In this document: positions 19,701 to 28,586 of the stretch, piece by piece | Position numbering within the stretch: position 1 is the first letter of the stretch | Layout: every line of letters begins with the position of its first letter | NCBI RefSeq assembly: GCF_030264295.1 | Contig: NZ_CP127173.1 | Span: 9,059,501-9,123,500 of the forward strand | DNA length: 64,000 bases | Direction of reading: 5' to 3' | From: Amycolatopsis nalaikhensis | GTDB taxonomy: Bacteria; Actinomycetota; Actinomycetes; Mycobacteriales; Pseudonocardiaceae | The notes under the pieces: generated by a model | Told to the model about the DNA's origin: nothing | Seen by the model: the letters and a program-made list of their open reading frames with translations, nothing else | Databases searched by the model: none | Translations under genes and position numbers: made by a program

Positions 19701-22700
19701 ACCGAGCCGAGGACGGCGTCCACGCGCACGCCGCGACGCGGCTCCCCGGCGACGACGACTTCGCCCACGGTCAGCGGCAGGTAGAGCGCGTCCGCCTCCC
19801 CGACGGCCGCGGCCAGCGCGTGCAGGCATGCGTCGGCGAGGGCCGGGTACAGGGTGTAGGCGGGGTGGTCGGCGCCGGGCAGGGCGATCGTCGCCGACGC
19901 GCGGCCGTCCGCGGCGACGACGTTCCGGAGACCGCGGAACGCCGGACCGTAGTCCTGCCCCAGCTCGCCGAGCACCCGGTAGAGGTCGACCGGCTCGCCG
20001 GTGGCCGCGCCGAAGGGTGCCGACGGCGTGCCGCCGGACCCGATCCGCGCGGTGGCGTGCCGGACCCACACGCCGTTTTTGGCGTGGACGCTCAGCTCGG
20101 TGCCGGTGAGCGTGGTCGTCACCTCGGTGTGCTCGGCGAGCGGCAGGACCTCCCGCAGTTCGAGGTCGCGGACGTGCCCGCCGCCGGTGGCGAGGGCCAG
20201 TTCGAGGAATCCGGTGGCCGGGAACACCGGTTCGCCGTGGACGGTGTGGTCGGCCAGCCACGGCAGGGCCGCGGTGCCGACGTCGGCGCGCCACAGGTGG
20301 GTGCCGCCGCCCGGCTGTTCGATGTGGACACCCAGGAGCGGGTGCGCACCCCCGGTTCGCTGAACTGGCCGGGGCCAGAAGCGTTCGTGCCGCCAGACGG
20401 GGCCGGGCAGGGTGACCGGCGGCGTCTGCGGGCGAGCTGTGAGGACGCGGTGGCCGCGGACGTGCAGCCGGGCGAGGCTGGTCAGGAAGGCGGTCCGCTC
20501 GTCGACTTTGCGGCTGCCGGACGCCAGGGCGAGGGCCCGCGCGCCCGTGGTCTGTTCGATCGCGGCGAGGGCGACGGGGTGCGGCGAGATTTCGGCGAAG
20601 ACGGCGTGCCCGTCCGCGGCCGCGGCTTCGAGGGCCTGGCTGAACCGCACCGGGCGGCGCAGGTTGGCGGCCCAGTACTCGACGTCGAAGGCGGGCGTCT
20701 CGCGCGGATCGTCGAGAACGCTGGTGTAGCACGGGATTTCGAGCTTCCGCGGGGTGAGGTGGCCGAGTTCGGCCCGGAACCGGCCGAGGACGGCGTCGAC
20801 GGCGGCGGAGTGCCCGGCCCCGCGGACCGGCAGCCGCCGCGCGAGTCTGCCGAGGCGTTCGGCGTGCTCGACGAGGGCGTCGACGTGTCGGGCGGGTCCG
20901 CTGACTGTGCACTGGGTAGGTGACGCGTACACGGCGACGGTGACTTCGGGGAACTCGGCGAGTTCGTGTGCGGAGAGTTCGACGACGGCCATCGCGCCTT
21001 CGCCGCCCTGGTCGAGTTCGCCGAGCAGGCGTGCGCGGGTGGCCATGACGTTCAGCCCGTCGGCGACGTCGAGGGCCCCGGCGAAAACGGCGGCGGCGAC
21101 CTCGCCCATCGAGTGCCCGAGCACGGCGGCGGGGGTGACACCGTGGGCGCGCCAGAGCCCGGCGAGGGCGAGTTGCGTGCCGAAGAGGGCGAGCTGGGTG
21201 GTGGCGAGGTCCGGCGAGTCGTGCTCGAGGGCTTCGCGCAGGGTGAACCCGGTTCCGGCGTGGAAGACGGGATCGAGCGCATCGACTTCGGCGCGGAAGG
21301 CGGGCTCGGAGCGAAGGAAGGCGCTGCCCATTCCGGGCCAGTGCGAGCCGTAACCGGAGAAGACGAAGACGACGCCATCGGTGGAGTTCTCACGGGACTC
21401 TCCGACGAGACCGCGTCCGGCGGCCAGCTCGCGCAGACCCGCGACCACCTCGTCCCGGCTCTCGCCCACCACCGCCCCGCGCACCGGCAGGTGGTCCCGC
21501 CGATGCGCCAGCGTCGCCGCCACCGCGTCGAGCGGCGTCGGCTCCTTCTCGAGCCAGTCCGCCAGCTCCGCCGCCCGCTCCCCCAGCACCTCCGAAGACC
21601 GGGCCGACAACGCGAACACCTGCGGAGCCGACTCGCCGGCCCGCGGTGGGAACGAAGCCGCGGGCCACTCCTCCAGCACCACGTGCGCGTTCGTCCCGCC
21701 GAATCCGAACGCCGAGACCCCCGCGCGCGCCGTCCCCGAATACCGTGGCCAGTCCGTCGGCTCCGCCACCACCCGCAGCCCGGTGAAGTCGATGTGCGGG
21801 TTCGGCTCTCCGATGTGGAGGCTCGGCGGCAGCCGCCGGTGGGTCATCGCCAAGACCACCTTGAGCAGCCCGGTGATCCCGGCCGCGCCCTCGAGGTGGC
21901 CCACGTTGCTCTTGACCGACCCCAGCAGCAGCGGCCGTCCGGGTTCGCGGTCGCCTAGGACGTTCGCGAGCGCCCCCGCCTCCAACGGGTCACCCAGGGG
22001 CGTGCCTGTCCCGTGCGACTCGACATAATCCACAGTGGACGGCTCGACCCCGGACGCCGCGTAGGCGTCGCGCAGCAACGCCGCCTGGGCCGCCGGGTTC
22101 GGGGCCGTCAAGCCGTTGGAGCGGCCATCGGAGTTCACCGCGCTGCCGCGGATCAGCGCCAGCACCCGGTCGCCGTCGCGGCGCGCCACCCGCAACGGCT
22201 TCAGCACCACCACTCCACACCCCTCGCCGCGGACGATGCCGTCGGCCGCCGCCGCGAACGGCTTGCAGCGGCCGTCCGCCGCCAGGACGCCCGCGCGGTG
22301 GAAGCCCGCCGTGATGCCCGGCGACAGCAGCACGTTCACCCCGGCCGCCAGCGCGAGCGCGCTCTCCCCGCGCCGCAGGCTCTGCACCGCCTGGTGCACC
22401 GCGACCAGCGAAGACGAGCACGCCGTGTCGAGCGTCAGGCTGGGTCCGCGCAGGTCGAGCAGGTACGACAGCCGGTTCGCGGCGATGCTCGCCGCCGCGC
22501 CCGTGCCGGACCAGACGTCGACGCCCGCGACGTCGGTCATCGTCAGGGAGCCGTACTCGGTCGCCGACAGCCCGACGAACACGCCGGTCCGGCTGCCCCG
22601 CAGCGACGACGGCGGGATCCCGGCGTGCTCCAGCGCCGCCCACGTCACCTCGAGCAGGATCCGCTGCTGCGGGTCCATCGCCTCGGCCTCGCGCGGCGTG

Positions 22701-23167
22701 ATGCCGAAGAACGCGGCGTCGAACCCGGCGACGTCGCCGAGGAACCCGCCCTTCGACGGCAGGCCCGCCAGGGCTTCAGCGGGCGCGAACGTCTCCCACC
22801 GGCCTTCGGGGACGTCGCCGATCGCATCCCCGCCGGACGCGAGGAACCGCCAGAACGCCTCCGGTGACTCGATCCCGCCCGGCAGGCGGCAGCCGAGCCC
22901 GACGACCGCGATCGGTTCCCCGGCCGCGGGCTCCGGCGGCGGCGCCACCTCGCCGGACTCCACTGTGGACAGGTGGTCCGCGAGCGCGGTGATCGTCGGG
23001 TACTCCCAGACCAGCGTCACCGGGAGCGAGCGGCCGACGAACCGGCCCAGGTCGGCGGCGAGCACCGTCGCGTCCCGTGAGGACAGTCCCAGCTCCTGCA
23101 GCGGCCGGTCCGGGTCGCTCTCGCCGACCCGCGCGACGAGCCAGGCCCGGATCTCCGCCGCGTTCAC
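16775..23167 (-). CDS. Pks13-like polyketide synthase with added DH and KR domains
   Basis: A 2130-residue type I PKS. The GTG at 23167 overlaps the FadD32 stop (GTGA). Domain order: N-terminal ACP (1-75, GLSSRDA, Ser29/30), KS (90-500, Cys250 in DTACSSS), AT (600-890, Ser686 in GHSMG), DH (943-1190, His974 in HTVHGEPVFP), KR (1385-1560, GGLGGLG, Tyr1525), a Ser/Gly/Ala linker, ACP (Ser1726 in LGLDSL), a carrier-like domain with Pro1815 replacing the serine, and TE (1860-2125, Ser1938 in GGWSFGG, His2101). The N-ACP and TE resemble Pks13, whose layout is ACP-KS-AT-ACP-TE without DH or KR. With the adjacent acyl-AMP ligase and carboxylase it should condense two long acyl chains and then reduce and perhaps dehydrate the product. 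Product unknown. Confidence 0.88.
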   Translation of the reverse strand: MNAAEIRAWLVARVGESDPDRPLQELGLSSRDATVLAADLGRFVGRSLPVTLVWEYPTITALADHLSTVESGEVAPPPEPAAGEPIAVVGLGCRLPGGIESPEAFWRFLASGGDAIGDVPEGRWETFAPAEALAGLPSKGGFLGDVAGFDAAFFGITPREAEAMDPQQRILLEVTWAALEHAGIPPSSLRGSRTGVFVGLSATEYGSLTMTDVAGVDVWSGTGAAASIAANRLSYLLDLRGPSLTLDTACSSSLVAVHQAVQSLRRGESALALAAGVNVLLSPGITAGFHRAGVLAADGRCKPFAAAADGIVRGEGCGVVVLKPLRVARRDGDRVLALIRGSAVNSDGRSNGLTAPNPAAQAALLRDAYAASGVEPSTVDYVESHGTGTPLGDPLEAGALANVLGDREPGRPLLLGSVKSNVGHLEGAAGITGLLKVVLAMTHRRLPPSLHIGEPNPHIDFTGLRVVAEPTDWPRYSGTARAGVSAFGFGGTNAHVVLEEWPAASFPPRAGESAPQVFALSARSSEVLGERAAELADWLEKEPTPLDAVAATLAHRRDHLPVRGAVVGESRDEVVAGLRELAAGRGLVGESRENSTDGVVFVFSGYGSHWPGMGSAFLRSEPAFRAEVDALDPVFHAGTGFTLREALEHDSPDLATTQLALFGTQLALAGLWRAHGVTPAAVLGHSMGEVAAAVFAGALDVADGLNVMATRARLLGELDQGGEGAMAVVELSAHELAEFPEVTVAVYASPTQCTVSGPARHVDALVEHAERLGRLARRLPVRGAGHSAAVDAVLGRFRAELGHLTPRKLEIPCYTSVLDDPRETPAFDVEYWAANLRRPVRFSQALEAAAADGHAVFAEISPHPVALAAIEQTTGARALALASGSRKVDERTAFLTSLARLHVRGHRVLTARPQTPPVTLPGPVWRHERFWPRPVQRTGGAHPLLGVHIEQPGGGTHLWRADVGTAALPWLADHTVHGEPVFPATGFLELALATGGGHVRDLELREVLPLAEHTEVTTTLTGTELSVHAKNGVWVRHATARIGSGGTPSAPFGAATGEPVDLYRVLGELGQDYGPAFRGLRNVVAADGRASATIALPGADHPAYTLYPALADACLHALAAAVGEADALYLPLTVGEVVVAGEPRRGVRVDAVLGSVDDSGDGLLGSVQLVDADGAVLVEFRDVYCRRFRDAAVERLLFEAAWQQAELPPAARHDDRWIVLADEDPGLDAETVPLGNPVAKSLRDGETTAVLALLGGPAEPDPDRAARLVETLSGVVAELAELPVPPRLWLVTAGAQSVEPGERGDPGLAALRGFVRVLAFEHPELRVSLVDFDAGPDPARLWTGQLRDEVRADGPDDEVAWREGVRYTRALARPRLGDPVREPVRDGAYILTGGLGGLGRVAARWLAERGATRLVLNSRRAADPGDLGVEVRVVPGDIADPGTAEALVAAAVEGGVPLRGVLHAAGVLADGAAITVDGESLDAVWRPKALGAWRLHEATAGHDLDWWLVYSSAAALFGSPGQAAYATANAWTDALVAWRRAQGLPAATIAWGAWGEAGAVADAASTRDRSSAAEVGGGAGVSAGSGSSERAAVGGADPSAGSRSPVRATGSTAASRNPVLDPLGTEEALAALEAVLARDRAATGVARVNAETVLDLFPRLAERPFFTLFAPRTEPSTWDGMAALRTSSPETARAAITDHLAGLVAGLLGYAEVDRNVPLTHLGLDSLSAMRARGAVERDFGLPLPIPLLLRGATLTELAAHLAEEAGFGSSEIAVRAATGPRDPAERWVARHWQAELGGAEPGVHDDFFAAGGDPERARRLRAVFAEQLGGVPPLDELFATPTVAAMADLLRAELEGHGGGPVRLLRDGVAEPLFLFHPAGGPTSVYRELVRLLPEGQPVYGFERIDDEDTVEAKAACYAELVREIQPHGPYRLGGWSFGGCLAYETARRLGEPVELVFLIDSILPLPAPGKPVEELLLERFDRFAEHVSRTYGVPFEVPRAELAGLNEHGQIRWVVDRLAERVPDMGQGVLRHQYESYVDARVAERYTPEPYGGRVLLLRAKDPHPLTTALDPRYLRTDDALGWDEYCEGLEVVRVPGDHVSMIDPPHVAVLADALAARLASPVGKGTR

Positions 23168-24870
23168 GCGAGCCGCCGCGCGGTCAGCGAACCGTCCAGA
23201 TAGGACTCGCGGCACCGGGCGCGGCTGATCTTGCCGCTCGACGTGCGCGGGACCTCGCCCGGTTCGAGGAAGACGACGTCGTGCAGGCGCAACCCGTGTC
23301 CCGCCGACACGGCCGCCCGCACCGCGGCGGTCACCGCGGCGATGCCGACGTCGGTGTCCTTGGCGCGTTCCAGCACGACGACCGCGGTTTCCCCGGCGTC
23401 GCCGTCGATCGCGAACGCCGCGGCCGAGTGCGGCCGCACGCCCGGGTGCTCCTCGACGGTCTGCTCGATGTCCTGCGGGTAGTGGTTGCGGCCGTCGACG
23501 ACGACCAGGTCCTTCAGCCGCCCGGTGACGAACAGCTCGCCGTCGAAGACCACGCCGAGGTCACCGGTCGCGAGCCAGCCCTCGCCGGTGTCCGGGTCGA
23601 GCGGTGGCAGGTTGAACGTCGCGGCCGACGGCTGTCCCCAGTAGCCGCGGCCGACGTTCGGGCCGCTGACCCGGATCTCGCCGACTTCGCCGGGCGCGGC
23701 GGCTTCGCCGGTCACCGGGTCGGTGATCCGCACACGCTGCCCGGCCGGGCGGCCGCACGAGACGAGCGTGGTGCCCGACGCGGCGGGCTCCGCGAATCCG
23801 GCGGCGAGCCGGTCCCGGTCGAATGTGACCTGCCGGGGCGGTTTCCCGGCGTCGGTGACCGAAACGAGCACCGTAGCTTCGGCCAGGCCGTAGGACGACC
23901 GGTGGACCTCCGGCCGCAACCCGCAGGCACCGAACGCGTCCTGGAACTTCGCGATCGTGGCGGGCAGCACCGGCTCGCTGCCGTTGATCAGCGAAACGAC
24001 CCGACTCAGCTCGAGGTAGGCCTTCTCGGCCTCGGTGACGCGGGAAGCGCAGTAGCCGTAGGCGAAATTGGGGGCCGCGCTGATCGCGCCGGGGCTGGCC
24101 GAGAGCGCGCGCAGCCACCGGGCGGGCTGTTCGAGGAACGCCACCGGGTCCATCAGCACGGAAGCCAGCCCGGCCGCCATCGGCGCGCCGATGCCGAGGA
24201 TCAGCCCCATGTCGTGGAACAGCGGCAGCCAGCTGACCGTCGACGTCGTCCGGGATTCGGCGCCGTAGGCGGTGCACGCCTGGCGGGCGTTGGCGAGCAC
24301 GTTGCGGTGGGTCAGCACGACCCCGGCGGGCGAACGCGTGGAACCCGACGTGTACTGCAGGTACGCGGGCGCGTCGGGGTCGGGCGCGGGCCACTCGCGC
24401 GGCTCGGCCGCGGGCAGCGCGTCCACGGCGATGACCGCCGGCGCGGCGGTGAAGTCCCGGACCGCGTCGAACTCGGCGGCGATGGTGAGCACGACGCGCG
24501 GGGCGCAGTCGGCGAGGGCGGCGGCGAGCCGGCCCGCGTGCCCGGGCAGGCCGGGCGGGAACAGCGGCACGGCGACGAACCCGGCGCGGATCGCCCCGAG
24601 GAACGCGACGACGTACTCGGCCGACTGTCCGGCGAGGACGGCGGCGCGCTCCCCCGGCTCGGCGACCGCGGTGAGCCGCGCGGCCACCGCACTGACGCGC
24701 TCGTCGAGCTCGCGCCAGGTGAGCGTGTCCGCCCGGCCGTCCGCGGTGGTCCGGTGGTCCAGGTGGGTCACCGCGGCTTCGTCGCCGAAGACGCGCGCCC
24801 AGCGGCTCAGCAGCGTCGCGAACGACTCGGTTTCGCGGGTGACGGGAAGCGGCTCGGAAATGGTTTCCAT
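23164..24870 (-). CDS. Fatty-acyl-AMP ligase, FadD32-like
   Basis: A 568-residue adenylate-forming enzyme. The ATG at 24870 has GAGGAG about 5 bp upstream; a longer reading to 24951 has no ribosome site. Motifs fit the FAAL group: YLQYTSGSTRSPAGVVLTH, SWLPLFHDMGL, SSYGLAEATVLV, and an RLKDLVVVDGRNHYPQDIE hinge. An FDRDRLAAG segment lies where FAALs carry the insertion that favours acyl-AMP over acyl-CoA. Such enzymes activate a fatty acid and load it onto a PKS ACP. Overlap with the PKS start makes the N-terminal ACP the obvious acceptor, exactly as FadD32 serves Pks13. Confidence 0.88.
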   Translation of the reverse strand: METISEPLPVTRETESFATLLSRWARVFGDEAAVTHLDHRTTADGRADTLTWRELDERVSAVAARLTAVAEPGERAAVLAGQSAEYVVAFLGAIRAGFVAVPLFPPGLPGHAGRLAAALADCAPRVVLTIAAEFDAVRDFTAAPAVIAVDALPAAEPREWPAPDPDAPAYLQYTSGSTRSPAGVVLTHRNVLANARQACTAYGAESRTTSTVSWLPLFHDMGLILGIGAPMAAGLASVLMDPVAFLEQPARWLRALSASPGAISAAPNFAYGYCASRVTEAEKAYLELSRVVSLINGSEPVLPATIAKFQDAFGACGLRPEVHRSSYGLAEATVLVSVTDAGKPPRQVTFDRDRLAAGFAEPAASGTTLVSCGRPAGQRVRITDPVTGEAAAPGEVGEIRVSGPNVGRGYWGQPSAATFNLPPLDPDTGEGWLATGDLGVVFDGELFVTGRLKDLVVVDGRNHYPQDIEQTVEEHPGVRPHSAAAFAIDGDAGETAVVVLERAKDTDVGIAAVTAAVRAAVSAGHGLRLHDVVFLEPGEVPRTSSGKISRARCRESYLDGSLTARRLA

Positions 24871-24899
24871 GGCTCCTCGCAGATAGCGTTTACCGGCGC

Positions 24900-24929
24900 A
24901 GTGAAAAGCAGGCCGGGGAAGGTTGTCAA
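24900..24929 (-). promoter_or_regulatory. Possible promoter before the FAAL-PKS-carboxylase segment
   Basis: In the 92-bp gap between the MFS transporter and the FAAL gene, the minus strand reads TTGACA (24929-24924), 18 bp, then TTCACT (24905-24900). The -35 is a perfect match, the -10 is poor. It may allow separate expression of the biosynthetic half from the transporter half. Only the sequence match supports this. Confidence 0.35.
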
Positions 24930-24962
24930 TCAAGGGATCTCGCATGCTCACGCGGAAACGGA

Positions 24963-26360
24963 TTACGGCACCGCGCGTTTGTCACGCGGCGACGAGGTCT
25001 CGGACGGCGGCGCCCGCAACACGCGCACGGCCAGGAGCGCGCCGCCGAGCGTCAGCCCGGCCGCGGCGAGCAACCCGGCCGTGTAGCCCCCGGCGAGCGC
25101 CGTCCCGGCCGGGGCGCCCGCGTCGAGCCGCATCGAGCGCACCGCCGTCAGCACGGCCCCGATCAGCGCGACGCCCAGCGCGCTCGACAGCTCGCGGGAC
25201 GCGGTGAGCAGCCCCGACGCCGTCCCGGAATGCCGCTCGGCGACGACGTCGAGGGCGTGCGACGTCAGGGGGACGGTGAACGCCGACCCCGCGCCGATCA
25301 GCACCAGTCCCGGGGTGCGCGGGAGGATCGCCGGGACGTGGTTCACCGCGGCCAGCGCGAACAGCCCGGCGGCGACCACGGCCAGCCCCGCGCCGACGGT
25401 CCGGTGCGGCCCCCACGCGGCCACGGCCCGCGGCACGAGCGGCGTCGCGGCCGCCACCGCGACGGCGACCAGCACCAACGGCAACGCGGCGCCGACCGGG
25501 CCGAGCCCGAGGAACTCCTGGTGCAGCAACGGCGTGAAGAAGAAGACGCCCGAAACTCCCAGGCCCCACAACAATTGCACGACGAGCGAACCGGCGAACA
25601 CCCGGTTCTTCGTGAGTTCCGGCGGGACCAGGCGGGTCCGCGCGTGCCGCTCCCGGAGCAGGAACGCCCCACCGAGCGCGATACCCGCGGCGAGCAGCGG
25701 CGACGTGGTCGCGGCCCGCGGCTCGACGAGGGCCGCGGTGAGCAGGACCAGGCTCGCCGTCACGACGACCATGGGGGCGGTGGCCGGACGCGGGCCGCCG
25801 GGGTCGCGCCCGCGCGAGGTGGTGGCGGGCAGCAGGACGAGCATCGCCGCGACGAACGGAAGGTTGACGAAGAAGATCCAGCTCCAGCCCAGGGAAGCGC
25901 ACAGGATGCCGCCGACGGCCGGCCCGAGGGCGAGCGCGGCGGCGAGGCACGCGGTCCAGATCGCGGCGCCGAGGGTCCGGCCGCGCGCGTCGAGGTTCGT
26001 GCGCAGCATGCTCAGCAGGCCGGGCACCAGGAAAGCGGCGGCCATGCCCTGGACCACCCGGGCGGCGACGAGCAGCCACGCGGTTTCGGCGAACCCGCCC
26101 GCGGCCGCCCCGGCGCCGAACGCGGCCAGCCCGCCCAGGAGGGTCGCCCGCCTGCCCCACCGGTCGATCAGGGTGCCCGCGACCAGCAGTAATCCGGCGA
26201 ACGGCAGCATGTAGCCGAGCGCGACCCACTGCAGGGTGCCGAGATCGAGGGCGAGGTCACGGGCGATGGAAGGAGCGCCCGCCGCGACGATGGTGTTGTC
26301 GAGAGTGGTGACGAACGCGCCGAGCGCGATCATGACGAGGGTCGAGGTCCGGCGGGTCAT
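24963..26360 (-). CDS. MFS transporter of the drug-exporter (DHA2-like) type
   Basis: A 465-residue multi-spanning membrane protein. The ATG at 26360 overlaps the MMPL stop by 4 bp. The first helix carries LGAFVTTLDNTIVAAGAPSI, typical of EmrB/QacA-type exporters, and the loop after helix 2 has DRWGRRATLLGG, the MFS motif A region. At least twelve hydrophobic segments are visible. Translational coupling to an MMPL lipid transporter and position ahead of the FAAL-PKS genes suggest export of a product or intermediate of this locus, or self-protection. Confidence 0.85.
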   Translation of the reverse strand: MTRRTSTLVMIALGAFVTTLDNTIVAAGAPSIARDLALDLGTLQWVALGYMLPFAGLLLVAGTLIDRWGRRATLLGGLAAFGAGAAAGGFAETAWLLVAARVVQGMAAAFLVPGLLSMLRTNLDARGRTLGAAIWTACLAAALALGPAVGGILCASLGWSWIFFVNLPFVAAMLVLLPATTSRGRDPGGPRPATAPMVVVTASLVLLTAALVEPRAATTSPLLAAGIALGGAFLLRERHARTRLVPPELTKNRVFAGSLVVQLLWGLGVSGVFFFTPLLHQEFLGLGPVGAALPLVLVAVAVAAATPLVPRAVAAWGPHRTVGAGLAVVAAGLFALAAVNHVPAILPRTPGLVLIGAGSAFTVPLTSHALDVVAERHSGTASGLLTASRELSSALGVALIGAVLTAVRSMRLDAGAPAGTALAGGYTAGLLAAAGLTLGGALLAVRVLRAPPSETSSPRDKRAVP

Positions 26361-28351
26361 CGCCTGCTCCACTGCACCTCGCGCCGGACACGCCGCACCG
26401 CTCGCCGCCGGGGGAACCACCAGTTCGCGTCGCCCAGCCGGGCCATCACCGCGGGCACCAGCACGCACCGGACCACGACCGCGTCCAGGAGCACCGCCAC
26501 CGTCAACCCCACCCCGGCCTCGCGCACCGCGCGCGCGTCCACGAACGCGAACGACACGAACACCAGCGCCATGATCAGCGCCGCCGCCGTGATCGTCCGG
26601 CCGGTCGCCGCCACGCCGTCGATGACCGCCGCCCGGGTGTCGCCGTGGCGGCGCCATGCTTCCTGGATCCGGGCGATCAAGAACACCTCGTAGTCCATCG
26701 ACAGCCCGAACAGCCCCGCGAACAGGAACACCGGCAAGTACGGCTCGATCGGGGCGCCGAACGCGTACACCACCGCACCCGTCGTCGCGGCCGCCGTCAG
26801 CAGGTTCATCGCCGCCGCCGTCACCGGGATCAGCATGCTGCGGAACACCCACGCCAGCAGCAGCACCGAAATCCCGACGACCGCCGCGAGGAACAGCGGC
26901 AGCCGTTCGGTGATCGCCGCCGAGAAGTCGGCGCGGGTCGCGACCAGCCCGCCGACGTGCGTGTCCGGGCCACCCACCGTCGTCGCCAGCGCCCGGGTCC
27001 AGGTCAGCAGCTCGTCGGTCGCCGGGTCGCCGGGCGCCGTGCGCGGGACCACCGTGAGCAGCCAGCCGCCGGGCACCGGGGTCGGCGGGCCGACGTCGGC
27101 CCTGGCCAGCAGCGCCTCGCGGAGCGTGCCGAGCGACGGGTCGCCGGTGCCCACCACCAGCAGCGGGACACCCGCTCCCGGGCCGAACCCGTCGTCCAGC
27201 AGTTCGGCGGCGGTCTTGGTGACGCTGCCGGGCGGGTCTTGGGTGGCGTCCGGCACGCCGAGCTGCAACCCGGTCATCGGCAGCGCGAGCACCGCCACGA
27301 CGACCAGCGCCGCGAGCGTGTACGGTCCCGGCCGCGCCGTCACCGAGCGGGCGAGCCGCGCCCAGCGGCCGTCGCTCCCGTCCGCCCGGACGCGCATCCG
27401 GCGGGCGACCGGCCGGAGCAGCGCGGGCAGCAGCGTCACCGCGGCCGCCGCGGTCAGCAGCACGGAAACCGCGGCGGCGACGGCGATCCCGTCGAGGAAC
27501 GCCAGCCCGACGGTCAGCAGCCCGGCCAGCGAGACGCACACGGTCACCCCGGCGAAGACCACACTGCGGCCCGACGTCGCCGCCGCGGCGGCCAGCGCGG
27601 GCGCCGGTTCCGCGCCGTCCCGGCGGGCCTGCCGGTAGCGGGTCAGCACGAACAACGCGTAGTCGACGCCGACGCCGAGACCCAGCAACGCGGCGATTTC
27701 GGTGCTGATCTTCGGCATCGTCATGACGTGCGACACCAGCGTGACGACGGCGAGCGCGCAGCCCACCGAAACCAATGCGGTGAGGATCGGCAGCAGCACG
27801 CAGGCCACCGAGCCGAAAGCGACCAGCAGCACGAGGGCGGCGGCGAGCAGGCCGATCGCGGCGTTGCCCAGGTTCGGCGCGGCCGTCGTCATCGCGGCGA
27901 GCTCGCCGGACGCCCCGGCGGTCAGGCCGTCGGCGTCGCGGACGACGGCCGCGAGCGCGTCGGCCGTCGCCTGCCCGAGGTCGCCCGCCGGCGCGTCGAA
28001 CCGGACGGTGAGCACCGCTGTGTGCCGGTCGCTGGAGATCCGGCCCGGCGTCGGGCTCACCGCCACGACGTGCGGGAGCGCCGCCAGCCGCGTCGCGAGC
28101 GTGTCGAGCCGGGCGCGGCCCACGCCGGTGTCGAGCGGGCCGTCCGGTGAGTGGGCGACGAGGCTTTCTTCGGCTCCGGTGCCGCGCAACAGGTTCGCCG
28201 CGGCCGTGCTGTCCGCGGCGGGCAGATCCACCGTGTCGCGGAAAGCCGCGCCCTCGTGCAGCGCGGCCAACCCCAGCCCGCCGAGCGCTACCAGCCACAG
28301 CACGACGACGATCCCGGCGCGCCGGAAGCACCACGAAACGAGCATCGTCAC
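26357..28351 (-). CDS. MMPL-family (RND superfamily) lipid transporter
   Basis: A 664-residue inner-membrane protein with two repeats: one helix, an extracytoplasmic domain (about residues 35-160 and 365-480), then five helices each. The paired Asp-Tyr residues used for proton relay in MmpL3 are present in both halves: Asp230-Tyr231 in GVGVDYALF and Asp553-Tyr554 in GLSMDYEVFL. MmpL3 moves trehalose monomycolate across the membrane. As first gene of the operon with the FAAL, Pks13-like PKS and secreted esterase, this protein is the likely exporter of their product. GTG at 28351 or ATG at 28345 may be used; neither has a strong ribosome site. Confidence 0.87.
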   Translation of the reverse strand: MTMLVSWCFRRAGIVVVLWLVALGGLGLAALHEGAAFRDTVDLPAADSTAAANLLRGTGAEESLVAHSPDGPLDTGVGRARLDTLATRLAALPHVVAVSPTPGRISSDRHTAVLTVRFDAPAGDLGQATADALAAVVRDADGLTAGASGELAAMTTAAPNLGNAAIGLLAAALVLLVAFGSVACVLLPILTALVSVGCALAVVTLVSHVMTMPKISTEIAALLGLGVGVDYALFVLTRYRQARRDGAEPAPALAAAAATSGRSVVFAGVTVCVSLAGLLTVGLAFLDGIAVAAAVSVLLTAAAAVTLLPALLRPVARRMRVRADGSDGRWARLARSVTARPGPYTLAALVVVAVLALPMTGLQLGVPDATQDPPGSVTKTAAELLDDGFGPGAGVPLLVVGTGDPSLGTLREALLARADVGPPTPVPGGWLLTVVPRTAPGDPATDELLTWTRALATTVGGPDTHVGGLVATRADFSAAITERLPLFLAAVVGISVLLLAWVFRSMLIPVTAAAMNLLTAAATTGAVVYAFGAPIEPYLPVFLFAGLFGLSMDYEVFLIARIQEAWRRHGDTRAAVIDGVAATGRTITAAALIMALVFVSFAFVDARAVREAGVGLTVAVLLDAVVVRCVLVPAVMARLGDANWWFPRRRAVRRVRREVQWSRR

Positions 28352-28445
28352 TTGATCACGCTAACAACGGAAAGGCGCGCGAAGATACCGTCCAGCCTGA
28401 CAAATCGACGGGCGAAAACCCTTGCGCCCGTGAGTGTTCCGTCGG

Positions 28446-28495
28446 TTGTCGGGCGCGTGACAATCTTCGTCGCGCGCATTGGTCCGCGCGTGACA
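28446..28495. promoter_or_regulatory. Repeat motifs in the MMPL-pucR divergent promoter region
   Basis: The 235-bp region between the MMPL and PucR-like genes holds an inverted repeat TTGTC-N8-GACAA (28446-28463). It also holds two direct copies of GCGCGTGACA (28453-28462 and 28486-28495), 33 bp apart. Repeated sites in a divergent promoter next to a regulator gene are consistent with operators for the PucR-like protein, controlling itself and the lipid operon. Binding is inferred. Confidence 0.45.
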
Positions 28496-28586
28496 GAACC
28501 CCCACCCCGCAAAGTGGTGGCGGTTGCCAATCTCGTTTCCGTGTGAGTACATGACGTCCCGCGACGACGCCGGAAAGGGGTGCGCC

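Noticed and set aside
24963..28334. Very long minus-strand reading frame of about 1120 codons
   Set aside because: Its upstream part is the wrong frame of the MMPL gene; the real MFS protein starts at 26360 with clear family motifs.
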